A stretch of 64,000 bases of DNA from Planosporangium thailandense (GTDB lineage Bacteria > Actinomycetota > Actinomycetes > Mycobacteriales > Micromonosporaceae): contig NZ_JAATVY010000008.1 in assembly GCF_011947195.1 (NCBI RefSeq), positions 1-64,000 on the forward strand, written 5' to 3'. Positions within the stretch are counted from its first letter, which is position 1. Each line of letters begins with the position of its first letter. The translations under genes and the position numbers were made by a program. The notes under the pieces were generated by a model that did no database searches, was not told the origin of the DNA, and saw only the letters and a program-made list of their open reading frames with translations. Of the stretch, positions 24,056 to 33,176 are shown piece by piece.

Positions 24056-26593
24056 TCACTGGTTGGCGCCCACACCCCTCGAAGCCCCCGCGGCGCGAGC
24101 CACGCCTGCCACGAAGCTGTCCAGCTCCGCCCGCTCGGCATCGGGGTCGCGCGGCTGCGCGCCCGGCGCCGAACGGTCCGAGGTGCCGTCGCCGCGAAGG
24201 GACCGGTCGAGGTGGGTGCCGGGCACCCGTCGGGTCAGCGAGCCGCGCGCCGCGGGCGCCCGCTCGGACGCGGCTGCCGCGTCGGCCCGGGGCTGCTCCG
24301 TACCCGACAGGTCCATCCCGAAAGCGGGCAGGTGCCCACCCGGCTGGCGACGGGTGAGCCCGCTGCGGGTCGACGCAGGCGTGGTCGAGGACGCCGGCTC
24401 GGGGGTATGCCGGGCCGGCGCCGGCTCGGGGTGCGGCCCGGCCGGCGTCGCCGGCAGGGCGGTCGGGCCGGCCGGGGCGTCCTCGTCGATCACGGAGACG
24501 TCGACCACATCGGGGCCGACCGTGGTCGCGTCCGTGACCGAGGCCCCGGTGGCGGTCGTGTCCACCACCGTGGCGTCCACCACCGTGCCGCTGATCTCCT
24601 GCGGCTGGAACCAGGCGAAGGAGACGTCGTACTGCCCCGACGCCCAGTCCGTGAGCTGCGCCAACTCGCGGGTCCGGTCGCGGCCGGGCGCGTACGCGCG
24701 CGACGCCGGTGGGACGGCCCGGCGGGCGATGATCCGGGGCGCCGGCGCGGCGTTGATCGGCAGTACCCGGTCGGTGGTGAACAGCGTCGTCGGCACCTGC
24801 ACCTCCGCGCTCACCCCGTTTCCCGGGCTGTGGCGAAGCCGCACCCGCAGGCCGTGCCGCCGGGCTATCCGGCCCACCACGAACAGTCCCAGGACGCTGG
24901 TCGGCGCGATGTCGAGCCGTTCGCGCTCGACCAGCCGGCGGTTCTCCTCCGCCAGTCGCTCGTCGGACATGCCGATGCCGTGGTCGACGACCACGATCTC
25001 GCAGCAGGACCCGAGCCGGGCGTACACCTCGACGGGGCTGCCCGGCGGCGAGAAGGCGGTGGCGTTCTCCAGCAGTTCGGCCAGCAGCAGCCGGAGGTCG
25101 GGTACCAGCTGAGGCATGATCGTGACCTCGCAGAGGGCGGCGATCCGCACCGCCTGGTACCCCTCGATCTCGGCGATGGCCGAGCGCACCACCTCGTGCA
25201 GCGACGCCGCCGCGGAGATCGGCTCGTCCTCGCGGATGCCGGACACCACCAGCAGGCTGTCGGCGCTGCGGCGCAGCCTGGTCGTCAGGTGGTCGAGCCG
25301 GTACAGCTTGACCAGCATCCGCTCGTCCTGCTCGTTGCGCTCGAACTCGTCGATGAACGCGAGCTGCCGGGCGACCAGGCTGCGGGTGCGCCGGCCGACG
25401 GTGGCGAACATGACCGCCACGTTGCGGCGGCTCGCGACCTGCCGCTCCATCAGCAGCGCCGCCGTGGTCTGCACCCGGTTGAACGCGGCCGCGAGCTCGC
25501 CTATCTCGTCACTGCCGCCCACCTCGACGGTCGCGAGGTTCGGTGGGCGCCGGTGGTACGCGTCGGTGTCGGCGACGCGTACCAGCTCGTCGCTGGCCAG
25601 GTCGGCGACCCGCCGGGCCGCGGACGTGAGCTGCCGCAGCGGTACCGCGACCGAGCGGCTGACCCGGAAGCTCATCCAGATCACGAACACCAGCAGCGCG
25701 ACCGCGAGGCCGATGAGCGTGACCGCGGCGGTGCCGGCCGCGGCGGCCCGGTCCTGTGCCCGTACGACCGTCGCGTGCACCACCCGCTCCTGCAGCGCGC
25801 CCCCCTGGGTGGCGGCGGAGCGGACGTTCGCGACGATCTCCGGTAGCGGCGCCGGCAGCCCGTTGCCGGCGCTGACCTGGCTCGAAAGCTCGTCCAACCG
25901 GCGCGCGTTGTCGCCGCGCTCGACCGCGTCGAGCATCGACACCGCCGGGCCCTCGGCCTGCTGGCGGAACCGGTCGATGTCGATCCGGTGCAGCGATCTG
26001 GCCTCGATGGCGAGGTCGGCGCCGGCCCGCTTGTCGGTGGCCGCGATGAGCAGCGCTCCGCCGATCCGGTAGGCCTCCTCGTTCGCGCGCAGCAGGGCGT
26101 CCAGGGCGCTCAGTTGCCGCAGTCCGGTGATGTCGACGCGTGGTTGCCGGGTCAGCTCCAACGCGTCGATCAGGGCGATGATCCGGGCGTGGTAGGCGCC
26201 CTGTACCTCGGCCGGCGCCGCCGTACCGTCGAGGACCTGGCGCCGGACCGCATCCAGCGACCCGAGCTGGCCGACCGCCCGGCGGACGGCCGGGGTGCCG
26301 TGCTCGGCCGCCTCTTCCGCCCGGTCGGCGCTGGTCGCACCGAGCGCCGCATAGCCGCTGCGGTCCACCTCGGGGCTGGCCAGCGACGCGAGCGCGAGCA
26401 GCCGCTCGGATTGCAGCCCCTCGACCAGTTCGGCGACGTCACGGGCGTCGTGCGCGGCGTCGACGGCCACCGCGGCGGCGATCGTCGAGTCGAGGCGGGC
26501 GACCGCGAACGGCACTCCGGTGAGCACGAGCGCGGCGAGCGGCAGCGTCAGCAGCACGCTCAGCTTCTGCTGGACGCTCAATCTAGCTAACAT
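24056..26593 (-). CDS. cvnA: Nitrate/nitrite-sensor-like histidine kinase (CvnA-like)
   Basis: 845 residues. A first membrane helix (~10-32), an extracellular all-helical sensing domain of the NIT type (~45-300) with the DVAELVEGLQSERLLALASL motif, a second helix (~310-335), HAMP (VAVPLRQLTSAARRVADLAS) and a kinase core. The ATP-binding motifs are visible: LLLAELLENATAFSPPGSPV (N box) and VVVDHGIGMSDERLAEENRR (G1). The phospho-acceptor His region is not classical, as usual for CvnA proteins. The ~220-residue C-terminal tail is disordered and Pro/Thr-rich. ATG 26593 follows GGAAGGGG and overlaps the preceding gene by 11 bases. Confidence 0.92.
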   Translation of the reverse strand: MLARLSVQQKLSVLLTLPLAALVLTGVPFAVARLDSTIAAAVAVDAAHDARDVAELVEGLQSERLLALASLASPEVDRSGYAALGATSADRAEEAAEHGTPAVRRAVGQLGSLDAVRRQVLDGTAAPAEVQGAYHARIIALIDALELTRQPRVDITGLRQLSALDALLRANEEAYRIGGALLIAATDKRAGADLAIEARSLHRIDIDRFRQQAEGPAVSMLDAVERGDNARRLDELSSQVSAGNGLPAPLPEIVANVRSAATQGGALQERVVHATVVRAQDRAAAAGTAAVTLIGLAVALLVFVIWMSFRVSRSVAVPLRQLTSAARRVADLASDELVRVADTDAYHRRPPNLATVEVGGSDEIGELAAAFNRVQTTAALLMERQVASRRNVAVMFATVGRRTRSLVARQLAFIDEFERNEQDERMLVKLYRLDHLTTRLRRSADSLLVVSGIREDEPISAAASLHEVVRSAIAEIEGYQAVRIAALCEVTIMPQLVPDLRLLLAELLENATAFSPPGSPVEVYARLGSCCEIVVVDHGIGMSDERLAEENRRLVERERLDIAPTSVLGLFVVGRIARRHGLRVRLRHSPGNGVSAEVQVPTTLFTTDRVLPINAAPAPRIIARRAVPPASRAYAPGRDRTRELAQLTDWASGQYDVSFAWFQPQEISGTVVDATVVDTTATGASVTDATTVGPDVVDVSVIDEDAPAGPTALPATPAGPHPEPAPARHTPEPASSTTPASTRSGLTRRQPGGHLPAFGMDLSGTEQPRADAAAASERAPAARGSLTRRVPGTHLDRSLRGDGTSDRSAPGAQPRDPDAERAELDSFVAGVARAAGASRGVGANQ

Positions 26594-27932
26594 CGCCCGC
26601 CCCTTCCCGCCGCTGGGGCCGTACCGCCCGGCCCACGTGCAGCAGTTCCTCGGCCGGCTCCCGGTCGCCGGGAGCGGCGTCGCGGGGATCGACGTCGTCC
26701 GGCTCGCCGTCACCCGGGTCGAACGGGCTCAGATCGACGGGCGAGGAGCCGACGGGTGAGGAGCCGACGAGCGGGGAGCCGACGAGCGAGGACGGGCCGG
26801 CCGGGGCGGACCCTGGCGGTGCGGCCCCCGCGCGGACCCGCTCGGCCTGTCCGGAAGCCCGGTCACGGGGATCGGCCGCCTCCTCGCGATCGTCCACGCC
26901 GGCCGCCGTGCGCGCCGGCCGCGGCGAGGCGGGCAGCAGCATCGACAGCAGGATGCCGAGGAGCAGCACGGCCGCACCGGCGGCGATCATCGTCCAGGTC
27001 TGCCGGACCGACAGCCGGTCGGAGCGTTCGCGCAGCAGGGAGTCGAGCTCGCCGAGGATCGCGCCAGCGAGCGGGCGGACCTGCAGGCGTACCCGGTCGG
27101 CGCCGCTCGCGATGGCCGCCACATCGGTGCGGTTGAACGTCTGCAGCCAGATCGTCGGGGGAACGAACGCGTCCACCGCCGACGTGAACGCGTCGAGCTG
27201 GCCGGCCAGGTTGGGGCCGAGCACCGGGTTGCCCATCCCGTCCTCGGCCTTGCTGTCCAGCGCCTTGTGCAGGCTGAGGCTCATCTGCTCGCTGGCCGCG
27301 GCCACCTGGTAGCGGGCCACCGAGATCCGGGTCTGCGCGGCGTCCGACACGTTGCGCCCGGCGAGCATCGCCAGGTCCGCGGCCCGCCCCGCCGAGACCA
27401 GCACGTCGGTCACCCGCAGCAGGGCGGCATCGGCCAGGTAGTACGCGTCCAGCTGCGGGTCGGGTAGGAGCTTCGACGCGTCGCCGATCTTGCGCGCCAG
27501 GTCGACGGCGAGGGCGACCACCGCCGAGTACGCCGTGTACGCCGGCTCGCCCACCAGGTGCTGGCCCATGACGGTGGCGATCCGGCCGCGCAGTTCGGAC
27601 CAGCGCCGGTGGGTGCCGAGCGGATCGCCGTGGGTGTCGTCGACGGCGTCGACCGCAGTGATCGCGGCGTCCATCTGGTTGGCGTCGGGCTGGGCGCCGC
27701 GGACGGCGGCGGACTGCGCGTCGGTCAGCTCAGCGACGAACTGCACGAGGGGCTGGATGTACGCCACGCCGTGCCGCTCGGCCTGGACGGCCGCCTGGGC
27801 CTGGCCGGTCGCGCTCCACGACTGCGCGGTCACGAGGACGAAGAGCGCGCCGGCCGCGAGCAGGACGGTGAGTCGCACCAGCACGTGCGAGCCCCAGGGC
27901 CTCGTCATGGCGGCTTGAACCCGGTTGGGCAT
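26583..27932 (-). CDS. Membrane sensor-like protein heading the conservon operon
   Basis: 449 residues: membrane segment at ~18-38, a ~280-residue helical extracellular region, a second segment at ~320-340 (TWTMIAAGAAVLLLGILLSM), then a disordered cytoplasmic tail with short repeats (LVGSPLVGSSPVGSSPV). The layout copies the sensory half of CvnA (two helices around a NIT-like four-helix domain) without HAMP or kinase. The stop codon overlaps the CvnA start, so it is co-translated. It is not one of the four standard conservon proteins and may supply or modulate the input signal. ATG 27932 with GGAAGGGG upstream. Confidence 0.75.
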   Translation of the reverse strand: MPNRVQAAMTRPWGSHVLVRLTVLLAAGALFVLVTAQSWSATGQAQAAVQAERHGVAYIQPLVQFVAELTDAQSAAVRGAQPDANQMDAAITAVDAVDDTHGDPLGTHRRWSELRGRIATVMGQHLVGEPAYTAYSAVVALAVDLARKIGDASKLLPDPQLDAYYLADAALLRVTDVLVSAGRAADLAMLAGRNVSDAAQTRISVARYQVAAASEQMSLSLHKALDSKAEDGMGNPVLGPNLAGQLDAFTSAVDAFVPPTIWLQTFNRTDVAAIASGADRVRLQVRPLAGAILGELDSLLRERSDRLSVRQTWTMIAAGAAVLLLGILLSMLLPASPRPARTAAGVDDREEAADPRDRASGQAERVRAGAAPPGSAPAGPSSLVGSPLVGSSPVGSSPVDLSPFDPGDGEPDDVDPRDAAPGDREPAEELLHVGRAVRPQRREGAGDVS

Positions 27933-28125
27933 GGTGGTTTCCCCTTCCTGACCGGCTGGCACTTCCTGCTGTTGCTTCTTGTCGTCACGGTCACCACGCC
28001 GCGGCGGGCGGATCGCCGGTCCCTGTCTCCCGGCCGACCCGGCTCATCAGGCGCCAGCGGTCGAGGCGGACGCGGCGGTCGAGTCGGACGCAGCGGGTCG
28101 AGGCGGACGCGGCGGTCCAGCCGCC
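27933..28125. repeat. Leader of the conservon operon with short direct repeats
   Basis: The block GGTCGAGGCGGACGCGGCGG occurs at about 28057-28076 and again at 28097-28116, with a diverged copy between. It lies between the conservon start and the amt stop. No gene seen; the repeat may be slippage-born. Confidence 0.45.
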
Positions 28126-29451
28126 TCAGCGGCGCCGGCTGCGCGGCGACCCGACGCTGGACACCGGAACGGGCGCGCACGCACGGGTACGCGGAGGCAC
28201 GATCTCGTAGGCGGCTTCGCCGTGCTGGGACAGGTCGAGCCCGACAGCTTCCTCGCGCGGGTGTACGCGGTTTCCGAGCAGCCGGTTGGTGAGGCTGCCC
28301 AACAGGCCCGTCGCGACGAGCGAGTACGCCACGACCACGAACACGGCGACCAGCTGGACGCCGAGCAGCCGGTACCCGCCGCCGTAGAACAGGCCGTCGG
28401 CGCCGTCGGGGTTGACCGACCTGGTGGCGAACAGACCCACGGCGAGCGACCCGACCACGCCGCCGCCGAGGTGGACGGTGACCACGTCGAGCGAGTCGTC
28501 GAGGTCGAACCACGACTTCAGGCCGACCGCGAGCTGGCAGACCGCACCGGCGAGCAGGCCGATGGCGATCGCGCCGAGCGGCGTCACGTACCCGGCCGCG
28601 GGCGTCACCGCGACCAGCCCGGTGATGACGCCCGACGCCGCCCCGATGGTCGTGCCCTTGCCGAAGCGCACCCGCTCGACGCCCACCCACACCAGGAGCG
28701 CGGCGCAGGCACCGAGCTGGGTGTTGACGACGGCGGTGGCGGCGACTCCGTTCGCGGCGAGCGCGGCGCCGCCGTTCAGCCCGAACCAACCGAACCACAG
28801 CAGGGCGGTACCGATCATGACGAGCGGCACGTTGTGCGGGCGGTGCTGCTCCTGCGGCCAGCCACGGCGTCGGCCGAGCGCCCAGGCCATCGCGAGCGCC
28901 GCGGCGCCGGCGTTGGCGTGTACGACGGCGCCGCCCGCGAAGTCGAGCACGCCGAGCCGGTGCAGCCAGCCCTCCGGCGAGAAGATCCAGTGCGTCACCG
29001 GCGCGTACACCACGAGCGTCCACAGCGCGACGAAGACGACGTACGCCTCGAACCGCCAGCGCTCGGCCGTGGCTCCGGTCAGCACGACGGGGGTGAGGGC
29101 GGCGATCATCATCTGGAACGCGGCGAAGGCCAGCACCGGCACCTGAAGGTGGGCCAGGCCGGGCAGTCGCCCGCCGGGCAGGTACGCGTCGGCTCCGGTC
29201 AGCCCGGCGAGCCCGAAACCACCCACCAGCCGGCCGGGGCCGAACGCGAGGGAGAAGCCGACCGCAGCCCAGAGGATGCTGACGACGGCGATCGCCGCGA
29301 AGCCCTGCATGATCGTTGCGAGGACGTTCTTCTGGCGGACCATGCCGCCGTAGAAGAAAGCCACGCCGGGCGCCATCACCAGTACAAGGGCCGTGCTGCC
29401 CAGCAACCAGGCGGTCGCGCCAACATCCCACGAACCTTGGCCAGGGTTCAC
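28126..29451 (-). CDS. amt: Ammonium transporter
   Basis: 441 residues, about eleven membrane helices. Family blocks are intact: APGVAFFYGGMVRQKNVLAT, THWIFSPEGWLHRLGVLDFAGGAVVHANAG (first pore His), VNTQLGACAALLVWV, and the DSLDVVTVHLGGGVVGSLAVG block with the second pore His. It imports ammonium under nitrogen limitation. GTG 29451 is preceded by GGAAGGACG. No glnK or glnD follows, unlike many actinobacterial amtB loci; the downstream neighbour is the conservon operon on the same strand. Confidence 0.94.
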   Translation of the reverse strand: MNPGQGSWDVGATAWLLGSTALVLVMAPGVAFFYGGMVRQKNVLATIMQGFAAIAVVSILWAAVGFSLAFGPGRLVGGFGLAGLTGADAYLPGGRLPGLAHLQVPVLAFAAFQMMIAALTPVVLTGATAERWRFEAYVVFVALWTLVVYAPVTHWIFSPEGWLHRLGVLDFAGGAVVHANAGAAALAMAWALGRRRGWPQEQHRPHNVPLVMIGTALLWFGWFGLNGGAALAANGVAATAVVNTQLGACAALLVWVGVERVRFGKGTTIGAASGVITGLVAVTPAAGYVTPLGAIAIGLLAGAVCQLAVGLKSWFDLDDSLDVVTVHLGGGVVGSLAVGLFATRSVNPDGADGLFYGGGYRLLGVQLVAVFVVVAYSLVATGLLGSLTNRLLGNRVHPREEAVGLDLSQHGEAAYEIVPPRTRACAPVPVSSVGSPRSRRR

Positions 29452-29906
29452 CGATTCGTCCTTCCCGCAACAATGCGAGCTGGTGGACGGGTTCGCCGTG
29501 GCCCGACCTTCTTCGCCGGTGACGGAAGCCGGCGAGGAGTCTTTAGCTCAATGAGTCTGCAAGCTCAATACCACAGGTCTATGTGACCCCGGCCACTATA
29601 GGCACTCGTCGCGGGGAGGCGCGACCGTACGCGCGTGAAAAGCTCCACCTGGGACACCTGGCGGATATTTCCCGGCCCGGCAACCACGACCGAGCGGGAC
29701 AGCGCCGGACATTTCACCGCGGCCGTCGCCTACGGCGCCGTGGAGACGGTCGCGGTCCTCGTGACCGTGGAGCCCGTCGCCCGGGGCCGACCGCGCCACC
29801 CCCGAGCGATACCTTTATTCCTACAAACTGTAGGAGCAGCGGGTCGAGCGTACGATCGACTTCGATGGATCACGGCTCACACGGGGGCCATGACGAGGGA
29901 GGTTCG
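29452..29906. other. Divergent region between amt and the BlaI-type gene
   Basis: 455 bases containing both promoters. AT-richer sequence around 29540-29580 may hold the amt promoter. A BlaI-like operator is at 29821-29833. An in-frame ATG at 29865 would add a His-rich leader (MDHGSHGGHDEGG) to the repressor if used. No separate gene is convincing. Confidence 0.5.
29821..29833. promoter_or_regulatory. BlaI/MecI-type operator
   Basis: CTACAAACTGTAG is a 13-bp palindrome with the TACA-N3-TGTA core recognised by BlaI/MecI/CopY-family repressors. It lies 74 bases before the GTG of the BlaI-type gene, where autoregulation would be expected; CCTTTATTCC just upstream could be promoter sequence. Confidence 0.6.
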
Positions 29907-30290
29907 GTGATCAAGCGACCGGCACACGGTCGGCGGGCGGCCGGCGCGCTGGAGGGCGAGGTGCTCGGGGCGCTCTGGGCCGCCGACACGCCACTCACCC
30001 CGGCCCAGCTACAGACCACCCTGGGCACCGGGTTGGCCTACAACACCATCCACACGATCCTGAGCCGGCTGCAGGACAAAGGCATGGTCGTCCGGATCCG
30101 CGAGGGCGGCCGCAGCGCGTACCGGCCGGCCAAGGACGCCGCGCAGGACGCCGCCGACCGCATGCGCACCGTCCTGGAGGGCGGCCGGGACCGCGCCGAG
30201 ATCCTGCAGCGCTTCGTCACCTCGCTCAGCCCCGACGACGAACAGGCCCTTCGCGCGGCGCTCGGCGAGGACGGGCCCGAGGTTCGGTAA
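29907..30290 (+). CDS. BlaI/MecI/CopY-family repressor
   Basis: 127 residues. The winged helix is typical: GALEGEVLGALWAADTPLTP, NTIHTILSRLQDKGMVVRIR, GRSAYRPAKDAAQDAADRMR; the rest is a dimerisation helix. Members repress their own gene and a partner (often an M56 peptidase or a copper pump). No such partner is next to it; the next genes encode a phosphatase and a deacetylase, which may be under its control. GTG 29907 follows GGGAGG; ATG 29865 is an alternative. An operator-like palindrome precedes it. Confidence 0.9.
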   Translation: MIKRPAHGRRAAGALEGEVLGALWAADTPLTPAQLQTTLGTGLAYNTIHTILSRLQDKGMVVRIREGGRSAYRPAKDAAQDAADRMRTVLEGGRDRAEILQRFVTSLSPDDEQALRAALGEDGPEVR

Positions 30291-30305
30291 GCCCAGGGGT
30301 ACGGC

Positions 30306-31226
30306 GTGAAATGGACCCTGCTGCGCACCGCCGTCGTGGCGGTCGTGGCGACCCTAGCCATCCTGGTGTCCTGCGGGCGGGTCCCGCTGCACCGGTCAGC
30401 ACCGGCCGGCTCGCCGGGCTCGACGGCCACCGACCCCGCCGGACCGCCGGCGGCAGGCAGAAGCCCGGCTACCCTCCCCCGGCCCGACCACGTCGTGGTC
30501 GCCGTCTTCGAAAACAAGACGTACGGCACCGTGGCGGGCGACCGCCGCGCCCCGTACCTCAACGCGGTGATGAAACGGGCCGCTCTCTTCACCAACGCCC
30601 ACGGCGTCACCCATCCGAGCCAACCCAACTACCTCGCCCTGTTCTCGGGCTCCACGCACGGCGTCACCGACGACCACTGCCCCGTCCGGCTCAACGGCGC
30701 GCCCAATCTCGCCCGCCAGTTGCTCGACGCGGGCCTGACCTTCACCGGCTACTCCGAAGACCTTCCCCGAGCCGGATTCTCCGGTTGTTCGCACGCCGGC
30801 TACGCGGCCAAGCACAACCCCTGGGCGGACTTCGACAACGTGCCCGCGAGCGCCAACCAGCCGTACACCGCCTTCCCCACCGACTTCCACACGCTGCCGA
30901 CGGTGTCGTTCGTGATCCCCAACCTGTGCCACGACATGCACGACTGCGGCGTCGCCACCGGTGACGCGTGGGCCCGGTCCCACCTCGACACCTACCTGCG
31001 CTGGGCGGAGCAGCACAACAGCCTGCTCATCGTGACGTTCGACGAGAACGACGGCAGCCCGCACAACCAGATCGTCACGTTCATCGCGGGCGCGGGCGTA
31101 CAGCCGGGCAGCTACACCGAGCCGGTCGACCACTACCGCGTACTGCGTACCCTCCAGTCCCTGTACGGGCTCGCGCCGCTGGGCGACTCCGCGCGCACCA
31201 GTCCCGTCACCGACGTATGGCGGTAA
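30306..31226 (+). CDS. SapM-like secreted acid phosphatase/phosphoesterase
   Basis: 306 residues. The signal peptide carries a possible lipobox (LAILVSCGR), so it may be a lipoprotein. The phosphoesterase family (PF04185-like) is shown by HVVVAVFENKTYGTV, the THPSQPNYLALFSGSTHGVT block around the active site, SFVIPNLCHDMHDC and LIVTFDENDGSPHNQI. SapM of Mycobacterium tuberculosis, a relative, removes phosphate from phosphatidylinositol-3-phosphate; the substrate here is unknown. Four Cys could make disulfides. It begins 15 bases after the BlaI-type gene, suggesting one transcript. Confidence 0.88.
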   Translation: MKWTLLRTAVVAVVATLAILVSCGRVPLHRSAPAGSPGSTATDPAGPPAAGRSPATLPRPDHVVVAVFENKTYGTVAGDRRAPYLNAVMKRAALFTNAHGVTHPSQPNYLALFSGSTHGVTDDHCPVRLNGAPNLARQLLDAGLTFTGYSEDLPRAGFSGCSHAGYAAKHNPWADFDNVPASANQPYTAFPTDFHTLPTVSFVIPNLCHDMHDCGVATGDAWARSHLDTYLRWAEQHNSLLIVTFDENDGSPHNQIVTFIAGAGVQPGSYTEPVDHYRVLRTLQSLYGLAPLGDSARTSPVTDVWR

Positions 31227-31239
31227 GTAGAGTGCTGGC

Positions 31240-32010
31240 GTGAAGCGCTCCGGCTCGCCCGCCTCCCGCACCGCGCCCCCCGGTACCGCCCGCGTCACCC
31301 GGTTCGGCCTGCTCGCGGCCGGTGCCGTGCTCGCGGCCTCCGCCGCCAACGCGGCGCCCGCCATCTCGTCGATCGCGCCGCTGCGCCGTCGGCTGATGCC
31401 CGGCCTGTCCGGAGCGGGGCAGTCCGACCACGTGGCGCTGACATTCGACGACGGGCCCGATCCCCGGTCCACGCCGGCGTTCCTCGACCTGCTGCGCGAC
31501 AAGGGCATCCGGGCGACGTTCTTCCTTCTCGGCGACATGCTCAGCCGCGCCCCGCAGCTCGGCGCCGAACTGGTCGCGGCCGGTCACGAGGTGGCGGTCC
31601 ACGGCTGGCACCACCGCTGCCTGCTCGTACGCGGGCCGCGCGCCACCTACGACGACATCGCCCGCGCCCGCGACCTGATCGCCACCGTCACCGGCCGGCA
31701 ACCCCGGTGGTACCGGCCGCCCTACGGCGTCCTGACCGCCGCCGGACTGCGCGCCGCGCGGCGGCTCGACCTCACCCCGATGCTGTGGACCGCCTGGGGG
31801 CGCGACTGGGAGTCGCGCGCCACGCCCGCGTCCGTGCTGTCGACCGTCACCGGCAGGCTGCACGGCGGCGGGACGGTTCTGCTGCACGACTCCGACTGCA
31901 CCTCGGCGCCGGACTCCTGGCGGCGCACGCTCGGGGCGCTGCCGGAGCTGATCGACGGCATCCGCGCCAGGCAGTTGCGCATCGGCCCACTCGCCGAGCA
32001 CGGCATCTAG
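31240..32010 (+). CDS. Polysaccharide deacetylase (NodB family)
   Basis: 256 residues with an N-terminal signal/anchor (~18-45). All NodB motifs are visible: TFDDGPDP (catalytic Asp and metal Asp), the metal-His motif HGWHH, RPPYG, and LLHDSD near the C-terminus. It would remove N- or O-acetyl groups from peptidoglycan or another extracellular polymer in a metal-dependent way. GTG 31240 lies 13 bases after the phosphatase stop, so BlaI, phosphatase and deacetylase genes may form one operon related to the cell envelope. Confidence 0.92.
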   Translation: MKRSGSPASRTAPPGTARVTRFGLLAAGAVLAASAANAAPAISSIAPLRRRLMPGLSGAGQSDHVALTFDDGPDPRSTPAFLDLLRDKGIRATFFLLGDMLSRAPQLGAELVAAGHEVAVHGWHHRCLLVRGPRATYDDIARARDLIATVTGRQPRWYRPPYGVLTAAGLRAARRLDLTPMLWTAWGRDWESRATPASVLSTVTGRLHGGGTVLLHDSDCTSAPDSWRRTLGALPELIDGIRARQLRIGPLAEHGI

Positions 32011-32028
32011 TCAGTTCCGGGCAGGGCG

Positions 32029-32466
32029 CTACTGGGAGTTCAACGCGCCCAGCAGCGTGCCCACGCACGAACACAGGCCGAGCACCAGCACGACGGACAG
32101 CAGCGCGATCAGAACCGGCACGCCGTTGTACTTCTGCGGCGGCGCTCCCAGCGAGCCACGTGAGAACGCGACGACCGGCGAACGGTACTCCAGTTCGACC
32201 GTCTGCCCCGGCGCGACGCTGACGGTGAGGTCGGCCGGCCCCACGCGCGGCGGCAGCAGGTACGGCGTGTAGACGTCGACACGGTGGTCGCCGGGCGGGA
32301 CCGGAACGACGATCCGCCCCCATTCCGCCGCCACCGGGTAACCGTCGATGGCGATCTTCGGCTTCACGAAGAAATAGAAGAACGCCAGGGGTAGGAACTT
32401 GGTGGTGAGCGCGATCGCCGACCCGGGGTGCGCGGTGCCGGCGTATTCCGGCTGCGGAATGCTCAT
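32029..32466 (-). CDS. Small membrane-anchored protein with beta domain, unknown
   Basis: 145 residues from ATG 32466 (AGGAG upstream). A hydrophobic N-terminal stretch (LPLAFFYFFVKPKIAIDGYP), a ~60-residue beta-rich part (RIVVPVPPGDHRVDVYTPYL, DLTVSVAPGQTVELEYRSP) and a C-terminal membrane helix (PVLIALLSVVLVLGLCSCVG). The middle resembles small PEGA-like domains of actinobacterial membrane proteins of unknown role. It converges on the deacetylase gene and follows the HTH gene at 32541 on the same strand. Confidence 0.7.
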   Translation of the reverse strand: MSIPQPEYAGTAHPGSAIALTTKFLPLAFFYFFVKPKIAIDGYPVAAEWGRIVVPVPPGDHRVDVYTPYLLPPRVGPADLTVSVAPGQTVELEYRSPVVAFSRGSLGAPPQKYNGVPVLIALLSVVLVLGLCSCVGTLLGALNSQ

Positions 32467-32540
32467 GGCATCTCCTCTCACAATGACGGTCCCCGCTGTA
32501 TCCACATCAGACACAGCGGGGACCGGCGTGATTTTTTGCG

Positions 32541-33176
32541 TCAGTCGAGCATGCCCTGGTTGCGCAGGCGGCGCAGCCACCCCGTCGCGGTGTGACGAGG
32601 TACGCCGTAGTGCCGCGCGAGCGCCGTCGTGCCGCCGACTTCCCGGTACGCCGCAAGTACCTCGGCCGGCTCGGGCATCCGCCGGTACGCGCGGCGGCCG
32701 GTCGCCGACTGCGCCGGCACGGCCGCCCGTTCCGCCTTGGACTGGCGGGACCGCGACAGTGCCTTCTTCGCCGGCGCGGTGCGTGCCGGCTTCTTCGCCT
32801 GGGACGGCCGGCCGGCCCGGGGTGACGGAACGATCGGCTGCGGCGCGCTCGAAGCCTGCGGCGCGGAACCGTCCGCTTCGGACGCCGGAAGGTCGGCGGA
32901 AACCGGTGCCGACGCCTCCGTCTGCGCGGGAGCATCCGAGTGCTCGGACGGGGTCGGCGTCGCCTCGATCGCGGTGGTCGTCGGCGGTGCGAGCGCGGCG
33001 ATGAGCTGATCGAGATTGATCGCCGGCAGTTGCTGCGGGAAGATCGCACCGCCCTCGGGCGCCCGTACGGTCAATTCGGTGACACGAGCATTGCCGGATG
33101 TCGTATCCACCTTGATGGTGGTAAGCGCTCCGGCCTCATCGTCATTGGGCGTAATGGTGATGGTGTAGCCAGCCAC
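32541..33176 (-). CDS. HTH protein with basic Ala/Pro-rich linker
   Basis: 211 residues. The N-terminal ~65 residues are a beta-rich domain (YTITITPNDDEAGALTTIKV, ARVTELTVRAPEGG). A long Ala/Pro/Ser linker follows, ending in Lys/Arg-rich KKPARTAPAKKALSRSRQSK. The C-terminal ~45 residues are a helix-turn-helix (EPAEVLAAYREVGGTTALAR, HYGVPRHTATGWLRRLRNQG). The architecture suggests a nucleoid-associated or developmental DNA-binding protein; no named family was assigned. GTG 33176 is preferred because GGAGG stands seven bases upstream; ATG 33191 would add five residues. Confidence 0.75.
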   Translation of the reverse strand: MAGYTITITPNDDEAGALTTIKVDTTSGNARVTELTVRAPEGGAIFPQQLPAINLDQLIAALAPPTTTAIEATPTPSEHSDAPAQTEASAPVSADLPASEADGSAPQASSAPQPIVPSPRAGRPSQAKKPARTAPAKKALSRSRQSKAERAAVPAQSATGRRAYRRMPEPAEVLAAYREVGGTTALARHYGVPRHTATGWLRRLRNQGMLD

